Part shown: positions 1-5,596 of the stretch, piece after piece
Layout of the letters: every line of letters starts with the position of its first letter
Numbering within the stretch: position 1 is the stretch's first letter
Assembly: GCA_027306955.1 (NCBI GenBank)
Contig: DAHUXX010000164.1
Coordinates: 1-8,112 of the forward strand
Direction: 5' to 3'
Source: Acetobacteraceae bacterium
GTDB taxonomy: Bacteria > Pseudomonadota > Alphaproteobacteria > Acetobacterales > Acetobacteraceae
Length of the DNA stretch: 8,112 bases
Notes under the pieces: generated by a model
Database searches by the model: none
The model's input: the letters and a program-made list of their open reading frames with translations, nothing else
Told to the model about the DNA's origin: nothing
Program-made: the position numbers and the translations under genes

Positions 1-44
1 CTGCGATTTTCAGTCGCATGATCTACCATCAGAGCTACCTGGGC
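1..44 (-). tRNA. tRNA-Phe (GAA), 5' part only, cut by window edge
   Basis: Read on the minus strand from position 44, the sequence gives a seven-base acceptor 5' strand GCCCAGG (44-38), U8-A9, and a D-arm (35-20). An anticodon stem TGCGA (18-14) pairs perfectly with TCGCA (6-2) around the loop CTGAAAA. The anticodon is GAA (positions 11-9), which decodes phenylalanine. The variable loop, T-arm and 3' acceptor strand lie beyond the left edge. G18-G19 and A21 are present. Two features are odd: base 14, nearly always A, is T, and D-stem pair 11-24 is C opposite T. The gene lies downstream of yacG in the same direction, a familiar place for tRNA-Phe in Alphaproteobacteria. The identity is firm. 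Whether the molecule is fully functional cannot be judged from half of it. Confidence 0.85.
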
Positions 45-57
45 CCACACTGAGGGC

Positions 58-101
58 ACACCCATGGGGCGCGCCCCTCGGGTGTCCGCTTTGGCGCGGA
101 C
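58..101 (-). other. Two abutting inverted repeats between yacG and tRNA-Phe
   Basis: The larger repeat pairs ACACCC (58-63) with GGGTGT (80-85) and encloses a perfect 12-base palindrome GGGGCGCGCCCC (66-77), with a 2x2 internal loop. The second pairs GTCCGC (84-89) with GCGGAC (96-101) around a six-base loop. They share bases 84-85, so both cannot be fully paired in one RNA. Neither is followed by a T-run on the minus strand, so this is not a classical intrinsic terminator. It could slow or weaken read-through from yacG, or mark the tRNA leader for processing. Confidence 0.45.
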
Positions 102-106
102 GCGCG

Positions 107-135
107 GGGATAGCCCAGGCGAGAGTCCTGATCAA
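107..135 (-). promoter_or_regulatory. Candidate sigma70-type promoter for tRNA-Phe
   Basis: On the minus strand TTGATC (135-130) is followed after exactly 17 bases by TATCCC (112-107). The first box matches four of six bases of the -35 consensus and the second matches three of six of the -10 consensus. The -35 box overlaps the yacG stop codon. Transcription would start near position 100 and give a leader of about 55 bases before the tRNA 5' end, to be removed by RNase P. The boxes are weak and the call rests only on spacing and position. Read-through from the upstream genes is an alternative. Confidence 0.25.
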
Positions 136-320
136 CCCGGCCCGTCGCCTGCCGGCACGGTTTCCTCGGCCTCGCCCGCCAGGCAATAGGCCTCGCGCAG
201 CCAGCGGCCGAGATCGACATCGGCGCAGCGGCGCGAGCAGAAGGGCGCGGTGCGCGCGGCACGCATCGCGGCGTCGAGCTCGCGGCGACAGATCGGGCAG
301 CCCATCCTGCGTTCAGCCAT
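132..320 (-). CDS. yacG: YacG-type zinc-binding DNA gyrase inhibitor
   Basis: The predicted protein has 62 residues, typical of YacG. The E. coli homologue binds GyrB and inhibits gyrase, and belongs to the treble-clef zinc finger group. The sequence shows the expected zinc ligands as CPIC (Cys8, Cys11) and FCSRRC (Cys28, Cys32), followed by the family hallmark DVDLGRWL (residues 34-41) and an aromatic-rich tail start (EAYCL). The C-terminus is acidic and low complexity, as usual. The ATG at 320-318 overlaps the stop codon of the upstream RNase-like gene by 8 bases, so translation is probably coupled. It is the last protein gene of the leftward string before tRNA-Phe. Family assignment is strong. 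The gyrase-inhibitor role is taken from the family and not shown here. Confidence 0.93.
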   Translation of the reverse strand: MAERRMGCPICRRELDAAMRAARTAPFCSRRCADVDLGRWLREAYCLAGEAEETVPAGDGPG

Positions 321-1356
321 GCTCCAGCCTCCATCCGGCCAGTGCGGGATCCGCGCGCAGCACCAGGTCCCGCCCCGTCATCGCGCGGTATTGTGGCAGC
401 GCCACGGGGTCGGCCTCCAGTGCCGCCACGATCGCCGGGGCGGCCCGCAACGCCAGACCACGCGCCGGCGCCACCGCCGCCTCCCGCGCCGCCAGGCGTA
501 GCGCCGCCAGCCCCTCCGCGTGCGCCCCGGCCAGCAACTCCGCGAGCGGCGGGCGGATGCGCGGGCGGCGGATCTCCGCCAGCCCCAGATGCGAGAAGCC
601 GAGCAGCCTCGCCCCCAGCGGGTCCTCCGCCAGCGCCGCCGCCAGTGCCTCGCCCAGCACCTTGTGCCGCCGCCCTGGCAGCCCCGCGAAATCCACCAGG
701 ATCGCGCCGCCGAGGTTGCGCAGCCGCAGCGCACGCACCAGCACCGGGATCGCCGCCAGGTTGAGCGCTCGGTGCGATGCCGCCTTGCCACCCGCCGAAA
801 ACCCTCCGAGATCGACGTCGATCGCGGTCAGGGCCGGCGTGATGGCGATATGCGCCCGCCCGCCGCCGGGAAGCGCCATCTCCGGCTCCGCCAGCGCCGC
901 GACCTCCGCCTCCAGCGCATCGTCAAAGGCGCGCGCAGCCCAGGTGCCGCCCAGTGCCCGGTCGTCCGCGACCAGCGCCGCGCCGGGATAGCGGGCGCGC
1001 ATCTCTTCCAGCGGGGTCGGCCCACGCGCGACCAGCCCCATGGGACCAGGCGGTGCCTCGGCGGCGCCGAGCCGCGGCCCCTTGCCACCGTGCGCCGCAC
1101 GCACGACGCGCACGCCCAGCACCGCGCCCTCCGGCGCCTTCCCCTCGCTCTCCGGCAGAAACCCCGTCGCACCCGCGATCTCGACGAAGCTGCCGGCCAG
1201 CGCCGCCGCGCGCGCCACGACGCGGCCGCGATGCACGTCGCCCACGCCGTCCGGCCTGCCGGGCCGCCACAGCGCGTAGTCCCACAGCACGCCGTCACGC
1301 AGCACCGCGAGGCGAACCTCGCCGGGCGAGGCGGCGGCGCGGATCCCGGTCGTCAC
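313..1356 (-). CDS. Short RNase E/G-family endoribonuclease-like protein
   Basis: This is a 347-residue relative of RNase E/G, enzymes that cut single-stranded RNA in mRNA decay and rRNA maturation. Residues 39-95 resemble the S1 RNA-binding domain (GDVHRGRVV, SFVEIAG, GFLPES). The DNase I-like catalytic part has LTAIDVDLGG (Asp180) and GGAILVDFAGLP (Asp222), matching the two metal-binding aspartates of E. coli RNase E (D303, D346). GFSHLGLAEIRRPRIRP (253-269) follows. It is reduced: the segment between the 5'-sensor region and the catalytic core is about half the E. coli length, the sensor RTAG motif is ARGP here, and the zinc-link CPxC is absent. The GTG start at 1356 shares GTGA with the maf stop; the frame stays open further upstream but inside maf. 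I leave the symbol blank because it could be a specialised paralogue of rng/rne. Confidence 0.85.
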   Translation of the reverse strand: MTTGIRAAASPGEVRLAVLRDGVLWDYALWRPGRPDGVGDVHRGRVVARAAALAGSFVEIAGATGFLPESEGKAPEGAVLGVRVVRAAHGGKGPRLGAAEAPPGPMGLVARGPTPLEEMRARYPGAALVADDRALGGTWAARAFDDALEAEVAALAEPEMALPGGGRAHIAITPALTAIDVDLGGFSAGGKAASHRALNLAAIPVLVRALRLRNLGGAILVDFAGLPGRRHKVLGEALAAALAEDPLGARLLGFSHLGLAEIRRPRIRPPLAELLAGAHAEGLAALRLAAREAAVAPARGLALRAAPAIVAALEADPVALPQYRAMTGRDLVLRADPALAGWRLEHG

Positions 1357-1919
1357 CGCCAGCCGAGCCCGCGCAGCAGGCTCGCCGTCTCCCACAGCGG
1401 CAGGCCGACCACGCCGGAGTAGCTGCCCCGCAGCTGCCGCACGAAGGCCGCCGCGCGGCCCTGGATGGCATAGCCGCCGGCACGGCCCCGCCACTCGCCG
1501 GTCGCCACATAGGCCTCGATGTCGGCGGGTGTGAGGCGTGCGAAGGTGACGATGCTCTCGCTCTGCCGCTCCCCCCGCCGCCCGTCCGGCGCCACCGCCA
1601 CCACGGCCGTGTGCACGCGATGCCGCCGCCCGGAGAGCAGGGAAAGGAAACGCCGCTCCTCGGCCTCGTCCGCGGGCTTGCCGAGGATGCGCCGGCCCGC
1701 CGCCACCACGGTGTCGGCCGCGAGCACGAAGGCGCCGGGCTCCGCCACCGCCTTTGCCCGCGCCAGGCGCAGCGCCAGCGCCCGCGGGGTCTCGTCCCGC
1801 AGCGGCGTCTCGTCCACCGCGGGATCGCGGAAGATGTCGGGGATGATGCCGATCTGCGCCAGCAACTCGCGCCGCCGCGGGCTCGCGGAGGCCAGGATCA
1901 GCGTCGCGCGGCCGGCCAG
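1353..1919 (-). CDS. maf: Maf-family nucleotide pyrophosphatase (YhdE-like), CTG start proposed
   Basis: Maf proteins hydrolyse non-canonical or excess nucleoside triphosphates; the YhdE type prefers dTTP/UTP. The start chosen here gives 188 residues, with the N-terminal loop LASASPRRREL (9-19), the conserved AADTVV with its acidic residue (Asp69), GKP (Lys81), SGRRHRVHTAV (96-106), and GYAIQGRAAAFV (149-160) with GSYSGVVGLPLWET near the C-terminus. The GYAIQG and VVGLPL forms favour the dTTP/UTP subgroup. The start is odd. Between an in-frame TGA inside infA and the SASPRR motif there is no ATG, GTG or TTG, and the first TTG (1865) would remove the essential loop. In-frame CTG codons lie at 1955, 1937, 1919 and 1901. 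I chose 1919 because GGCAGG lies upstream, but 1901 is also plausible. Its stop overlaps the next gene's GTG. Confidence 0.88.
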   Translation of the reverse strand: MAGRATLILASASPRRRELLAQIGIIPDIFRDPAVDETPLRDETPRALALRLARAKAVAEPGAFVLAADTVVAAGRRILGKPADEAEERRFLSLLSGRRHRVHTAVVAVAPDGRRGERQSESIVTFARLTPADIEAYVATGEWRGRAGGYAIQGRAAAFVRQLRGSYSGVVGLPLWETASLLRGLGWR

Positions 1920-1920
1920 C

Positions 1921-1967
1921 TTGCTTGAACCTGCCAGGTTGCTTGAACCTGCCAGGTCACTTGAACC
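1921..1967 (-). repeat. 18-bp tandem repeat at the infA/maf junction
   Basis: On the plus strand the unit TTGCTTGAACCTGCCAGG occurs twice without a mismatch (1921-1938 and 1939-1956). A partial third copy, TCACTTGAACC (1957-1967), contains the infA stop codon. A fainter match to the end of the unit (GCCAG) lies just left, at 1915-1919. On the minus strand each unit holds GGCAGG, ten bases, then CTG. Being six codons long, it keeps the reading frame of both neighbours. It looks like a local slippage duplication of the last codons of infA in which the stop TGA became CAA in the copies. Confidence 0.9.
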
Positions 1968-2175
1968 GGAACGTGATCCGGCCCTTGGTGAGGTCGTAGG
2001 GCGTCATTTCCACGTTGACGCGGTCGCCGGCCAGCACGCGGATGCGGTTCTTGCGCATCTTGCCGCTGGTATGGGCGAGGATGACGTGATCGTTGTCGAG
2101 CTTCACGCGGAACATCGCGTTGGGCAGCAGCTCCGTCACGGTGCCGCTGAACTCGATCATGTCTTCCTTTGACAT
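1957..2175 (-). CDS. infA: Translation initiation factor IF-1
   Basis: This 72-residue protein is the full-length IF-1, a single OB-fold protein that sits in the A site of the 30S subunit during initiation and works with IF-2 and IF-3. The whole sequence is family-typical: MSKEDMIEFSGTV at the start, then LPNAMFRVKLDN, AHTSGKMRKNRIRVLAGD, and the C-terminal TPYDLTKGRITFRFK. The ATG at 2175 is preceded by AAGAGG, four bases away, as ribosome binding site. It starts 26 bases after the hisD stop and is followed by maf in the same direction, a common alphaproteobacterial neighbourhood. Its stop TGA sits in a UGAC context at the edge of an 18-bp tandem repeat. Identification is secure. Confidence 0.98.
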   Translation of the reverse strand: MSKEDMIEFSGTVTELLPNAMFRVKLDNDHVILAHTSGKMRKNRIRVLAGDRVNVEMTPYDLTKGRITFRFK

Positions 2176-2201
2176 CGGGCCTCTTACCTGGGGGTGCGGA
2201 C

Positions 2202-3515
2202 CTATGCGCCGCCACGGCGCGCAGCGTCAAGCCGCCCGCGCTCGAGCCTGAGGGCCACGCTGCGCGCATGCGCGCCCAGCCCCTCGGCCTCGGCCAGCGC
2301 CACGGCCGCGGGGCCGACCGAAGCCAGCCCCTCAGGCCCGGAGGCGATCCAGGTGGTGCGCTTGAGGAAATCGAAGACGGAGAGCCCGGAGGAGAAGCGC
2401 GCCGTACGCCCGGTGGGCAGCACGTGGTTCGGCCCGCCGACATAATCGCCGATCGCCTCCGGGCACCACGCGCCGAGGAACGCCGCGCCCGCATGGCGGA
2501 TGCGCGCGAACAGCGCCTCCGGCTCCGGCGTCATGATCTCGAGATGCTCGGGCGCGAGGCGGTCGACCAGCGGCGGCGCCTCGTCCCAGTCCCGCACCAC
2601 GATGATCGCCCCGTTCGTGCGCCAGGAAGCACCGGCGATGGCGGCGCGCGGCAGGGCCTGCAGCGCCACCTCGACGGCCCGCTCCACGCGCTCGGCGAAG
2701 CCCGCGTCGTCGGTGATCAGGATCGACTGCGCCGCCTCGTCATGCTCGGCCTGCGCCAGCAGGTCCATCGCCACCTGCGCGGCGTCGTTCGCGGCGTCGG
2801 CCAGCACCACCACCTCGGAGGGGCCGGCGACGGAATCGATGCCGACGCGGCCGAAGACCTGGCGCTTCGCCTCCGCGACGTAGGCGTTGCCGGGGCCCAC
2901 GATGCGGTCCACCGGCGCGATCGTTGCCGTTCCGTAAGCAAACGCCGCGACCGCCTGCGCGCCGCCGACGCGATAGATCTCGGCCACCCCCGCGCGCCGC
3001 GCCGCCGCCAGCACCAGCGGGGCGAGCGCGCCACCAGGTGCGGGCACGCACATCGCGATGCGCGCAACACCCGCGACCCGCGCCGGGATCGCGTTCATCA
3101 GCACGGATGACGGGTACGCCGCCTTGCCGCCGGGAACATACAGCCCCACCGCGTCGAGCGCGTTCCAGCGCATGCCGAGCGTGAGCCCGGCCGCGTCCGT
3201 CATCCGCAGGTCGGAGGGCATCTGCGCGCGGTGGAACGCCTCGATGCGTGTGGCCGCCGTCTCCAGCGCCGCCATCAGCGCCGGCGCGATCGCGGCACAG
3301 GCTTCCTCCACCTCGGCCTCGGTCACGCGCAGCGGCCGGTCGTGGCGGTCGAACTTCCGGGTGAGGTCCGCAAGCGCCGCGTCGCCCTGCGCGCGCACGC
3401 GCGCGACGATGGCCGCGACCGGCTCCGCCACGTTCTCCGTCGTTTCGCGCGCCTGCCCGAGCAGGTCCGCGAACTGGTGCGCGAAATCCGCGTCCGTGGT
3501 CGCGAGGCGCCGCAT
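2202..3515 (-). CDS. hisD: Histidinol dehydrogenase
   Basis: HisD catalyses the last two NAD-dependent oxidations of histidine synthesis, from L-histidinol to L-histidine, as a zinc-dependent cytoplasmic dimer. With the ATG at 3515 the protein has 437 residues, the usual length. All key residues are visible: zinc ligands Gln255 and His258 in AQAEHDEAAQ, Asp357 in GDYVGGPNHVLPT and His416 in GLGAHARSV, and the catalytic Glu323-His324 pair in RLAPEHLEI. GLYVPGGKAAYPSSVLM (124-140) and VGPGNAYVAEAKRQVFG (206-222) are also typical. The ATG overlaps the hisG stop as TGATG, so the two are translationally coupled. A GTG one codon upstream (3518) would form GTGA and is the alternative start. The short gap to infA suggests co-transcription. 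Confidence 0.97.
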   Translation of the reverse strand: MRRLATTDADFAHQFADLLGQARETTENVAEPVAAIVARVRAQGDAALADLTRKFDRHDRPLRVTEAEVEEACAAIAPALMAALETAATRIEAFHRAQMPSDLRMTDAAGLTLGMRWNALDAVGLYVPGGKAAYPSSVLMNAIPARVAGVARIAMCVPAPGGALAPLVLAAARRAGVAEIYRVGGAQAVAAFAYGTATIAPVDRIVGPGNAYVAEAKRQVFGRVGIDSVAGPSEVVVLADAANDAAQVAMDLLAQAEHDEAAQSILITDDAGFAERVERAVEVALQALPRAAIAGASWRTNGAIIVVRDWDEAPPLVDRLAPEHLEIMTPEPEALFARIRHAGAAFLGAWCPEAIGDYVGGPNHVLPTGRTARFSSGLSVFDFLKRTTWIASGPEGLASVGPAAVALAEAEGLGAHARSVALRLERGRLDAARRGGA

Positions 3516-4198
3516 CACGCGAGCGCCTGGCGAAAGCGCTGGATCCAGCCGCCCACGCGTTCCGGATTGGTCTTCAGCGCCGTGCGGTTGACGATCAGCC
3601 GCGAGGTCACGGGCGCGATCACCTCGGTCTCCACCAGGTCGTTGGCCTTGAGCGTGGAGCCGGTGGCGACGAGGTCGACGATCAGCCGCGAGAGGCCGAG
3701 CGTTGGCGCCAGTTCCATCGCCCCGTTGAGTTCCACCACCTCGGCCTGGATGCCGCGAGCCGCGAAATGCCGGCGCGCCACGTTGGGGTATTTGCTGGCG
3801 ACGCGCACGCGCGACCAGGTGGCGGGATCATCCTGGCCGGCGGTCGCGCGCGGTTCCGCGACGGAGATGCGGCAGGCGCCGATGCCGAGGTCGAGCGGGG
3901 CGTAGATTTCCGGGTAGTCGAACTCCATCAGCACATCGGCGCCGCAGATGCCGATCGCCGCCGCGCCGAAGGCCACGAAGGTCGCGACGTCGAAGGAGCG
4001 GACGCGGATGACATCGAGCCCCTCCTCGTTGGTGGCGAAGCGCAGCGCCCGGCTGCTCTCATCCGCATAGGCCGGATCCGGCACGATGCCAGCGCGTGCC
4101 AGCACCGGCGCGCACTCGGCGAGGATGCGGCCCTTGGGCAGGGCGAGCACGAGCTTGGTCGACGTCTCGGCGACGGGGGCAGGAAACACCGCGGTCAT
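3515..4198 (-). CDS. hisG: ATP phosphoribosyltransferase, short form
   Basis: HisG joins ATP and PRPP in the first, feedback-controlled step of histidine synthesis. The 227-residue length and lack of a C-terminal ACT-like domain mark the short form (HisG_S), which in known cases works only with the regulatory partner HisZ; no hisZ is in this window. Visible motifs are LALPKGRIL, VRSFDVATFVAFGAAAIGI, the substrate-site strand DLGIGACRISVAEP, ASKYPNVARRHF, and the PRPP-binding loop VDLVATGSTLKAN. I chose ATG 4198 because it sits just before the conserved start; TTG 4216 would add six residues. Neither has a convincing ribosome binding site, which is unusual in this tightly packed string. It follows murA after 54 bases and overlaps hisD by one base. 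Confidence 0.95.
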   Translation of the reverse strand: MTAVFPAPVAETSTKLVLALPKGRILAECAPVLARAGIVPDPAYADESSRALRFATNEEGLDVIRVRSFDVATFVAFGAAAIGICGADVLMEFDYPEIYAPLDLGIGACRISVAEPRATAGQDDPATWSRVRVASKYPNVARRHFAARGIQAEVVELNGAMELAPTLGLSRLIVDLVATGSTLKANDLVETEVIAPVTSRLIVNRTALKTNPERVGGWIQRFRQALA

Positions 4199-4229
4199 GA
4201 CGCGCGGCAGATACAACGCGAGCCGCAGG

Positions 4230-4254
4230 AAGGCCAGCGCAGCGCCCCGGCCTT
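4230..4254 (-). other. Inverted repeat starting in the murA stop codon
   Basis: AAGGCC (4230-4235) and GGCCTT (4249-4254) form a perfect six-base stem around 13 bases, within which GCG/CGC can pair. The stem begins inside the murA stop codon (TAA, 4255-4253) and ends about 30 bases before hisG. There is no following T-run on the minus strand, so it is not a standard terminator. It may weaken read-through or protect the 3' end of a processed murA transcript. Confidence 0.4.
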
Positions 4255-5515
4255 ACCCTCCAACGCGCTCGATCCGCGCCCCGCAGGCGGCGAGCTTCTC
4301 CTCCACCGCCTCATAACCGCGGTCCAGGTGATAGACGCGGTTGATCAGCGTCTCGCCCTTCGCCGCCAGCCCCGCCAGCACCAGCGAGACCGAGGCACGC
4401 AGGTCCGTCGCCATCACCGGCGCGCCGGAAAGCTGCGGCACCCCGCGCACGATCGCCGAGGCGCCATGCACGTTGATCCGCGCTCCCATGCGGTTGAGCT
4501 CCGGCACGTGCATGAACCGGTTCTCGAACACCGTCTCCGTCACCATCGCGGCCCCCTCGGCGACCGACATCAGCACCATGATCTGCGCCTGCATGTCGGT
4601 GGGGAAGCCGGGGAACGGCTCCGTCATCACGTCCGTCCCGTGCAACCCGTTGCGCCGCGAGACGGTGAGCCCCGCCTCGTCCGGCACGATGTCCACGCCG
4701 GCATCGGACAGCGTGCGCACCACGGCGCCGAGATGCTCGATCCGCCCGCCCTCCAGCCGCAGCGATCCGCCGGTGACGGCCGCGGCGACCGCGTAGGTGC
4801 CGGTCTCGATCCGGTCCGGGATGATGGCGTGCGTGGCGCCGTAGAGGTGCGCGACGCCGTCGATGGTGAGCCGGTCGGTCCCGATGCCCTCGATGCGCGC
4901 GCCCATCGCGACCAGGCAGGCCGCGAGGTCGCCGATCTCCGGCTCGCGCGCGGCGTTGGCGATCACGGTCTGGCCGTCCGCCAGCGCGGCCGCCATCAGG
5001 ATGTTCTCGGTGGCGCCGACACTCGGGAAGGGCAGCACGATGGTCGCCCCCTTCAGGCGCCCCTTCGCCGTCGCGGTGATGTAGCCGCCGTCGAGGCTGA
5101 CGGTCGCACCCAGCTGTTCCAGCCCCTTGAGGTGCAGGTCCACGGGCCGCGTCCCGATGGAGCAGCCGCCGGGGAGCGACACCCGCGCCTCGCCCACGCG
5201 CGCCACGAGCGGGCCGAGCACGAGCACGGAGGCGCGCATCTTGCGCACGATGTCGTAGGGTGCCTCGGTGTTGCTGATCCTGCCGCCGAGCGCGAGCGCG
5301 CGCCCGGCATTGCCCACCGGCTCCACCGCCAGCCCGTGCTGGGCCAGCAGCGCCGCCATGGTGCGGATATCCTCGAGCCGCGGCACGTTGGTCAGCACCA
5401 GGCGCTCGTCCGTCAGCAGCGCCGCCGCCATCAGCGGCAGACCCGCGTTCTTGGCCCCGGAAATGGCGATGGAGCCCTCGAGCGGCCTGCCGCCCTGGAT
5501 GCGTATTTTGTCCAT
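4253..5515 (-). CDS. murA: UDP-N-acetylglucosamine 1-carboxyvinyltransferase
   Basis: MurA transfers enolpyruvate from PEP to UDP-GlcNAc, the first committed step of peptidoglycan synthesis in the cytoplasm. The protein has 420 residues, the normal length, in the double-domain EPSP-synthase fold. Lys22 lies in ISGAKNAGLPLMAAALL. The active-site cysteine (Cys118, in GGCSIGTRPVDLHLKG) is the residue attacked by fosfomycin, and Cys rather than Asp predicts a fosfomycin-sensitive enzyme. Arg123, Asp307 (in FPGFPTDMQAQ), and Arg373 and Arg399 (in DLRAS and LDRGYE) match the substrate-binding residues of E. coli MurA. ATG 5515 is preceded by GAGG four bases away. It is the first gene of the leftward string, divergent from fumC, and precedes hisG by 54 bases. 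Confidence 0.97.
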   Translation of the reverse strand: MDKIRIQGGRPLEGSIAISGAKNAGLPLMAAALLTDERLVLTNVPRLEDIRTMAALLAQHGLAVEPVGNAGRALALGGRISNTEAPYDIVRKMRASVLVLGPLVARVGEARVSLPGGCSIGTRPVDLHLKGLEQLGATVSLDGGYITATAKGRLKGATIVLPFPSVGATENILMAAALADGQTVIANAAREPEIGDLAACLVAMGARIEGIGTDRLTIDGVAHLYGATHAIIPDRIETGTYAVAAAVTGGSLRLEGGRIEHLGAVVRTLSDAGVDIVPDEAGLTVSRRNGLHGTDVMTEPFPGFPTDMQAQIMVLMSVAEGAAMVTETVFENRFMHVPELNRMGARINVHGASAIVRGVPQLSGAPVMATDLRASVSLVLAGLAAKGETLINRVYHLDRGYEAVEEKLAACGARIERVGG

Positions 5516-5596
5516 GGCGCCTCATACGCCGGGCATGCCGCGTCGCGAAAGAGCGCCGCCCGCCCCATATGTCCGGCGCACAACGGAGCGATGCAA
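5516..5596. promoter_or_regulatory. Divergent murA/fumC intergenic region
   Basis: About 80 bases separate the two divergent starts, so promoters for both the leftward string and fumC should lie here or just inside the genes. A CATATG sequence (5567-5572) sits in a position where it could serve as part of a -10 element in either direction, but I find no convincing -35 partner at 16-18 bases. No clear operator palindrome is visible apart from that hexamer. The location is the main evidence. Confidence 0.35.
5585..5588 (+). promoter_or_regulatory. Ribosome binding site of fumC, decides the start
   Basis: GGAG lies eight bases before the ATG at 5597 but only two bases before the in-frame ATG at 5591. 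The first spacing is near ideal and the second too short, so the downstream ATG is the more likely start. Confidence 0.55.

Noticed and set aside
35..334. Minus-strand 99-codon frame over yacG and the tRNA
   Set aside because: Runs into the tRNA and overlaps yacG out of frame; no protein family features.
520..1422. Plus-strand frame of 300 codons opposite the RNase E/G-like gene
   Set aside because: Antisense shadow, Arg/Ala/Pro-rich with no family features.
1898..2494. Minus-strand frame of 198 codons with a VTWQVQATWQVQASW repeat
   Set aside because: It overlaps infA and hisD in another frame; the peptide repeat only reflects the 18-bp DNA repeat read in this frame.
2169..3110. Plus-strand frame of 313 codons opposite hisD
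   Set aside because: Shadow of hisD with no recognisable motif and no start context.
3767..5596. Open plus-strand frame of about 600 codons running in frame into fumC, opposite hisG and murA
   Set aside because: Opposite strand of two certain genes; its composition (His, Arg, Ala, Gly, Asp rich, no domain) is that of an antisense frame in high-GC DNA. The real fumC begins at the family-conserved N-terminus with a ribosome binding site at 5585-5588.
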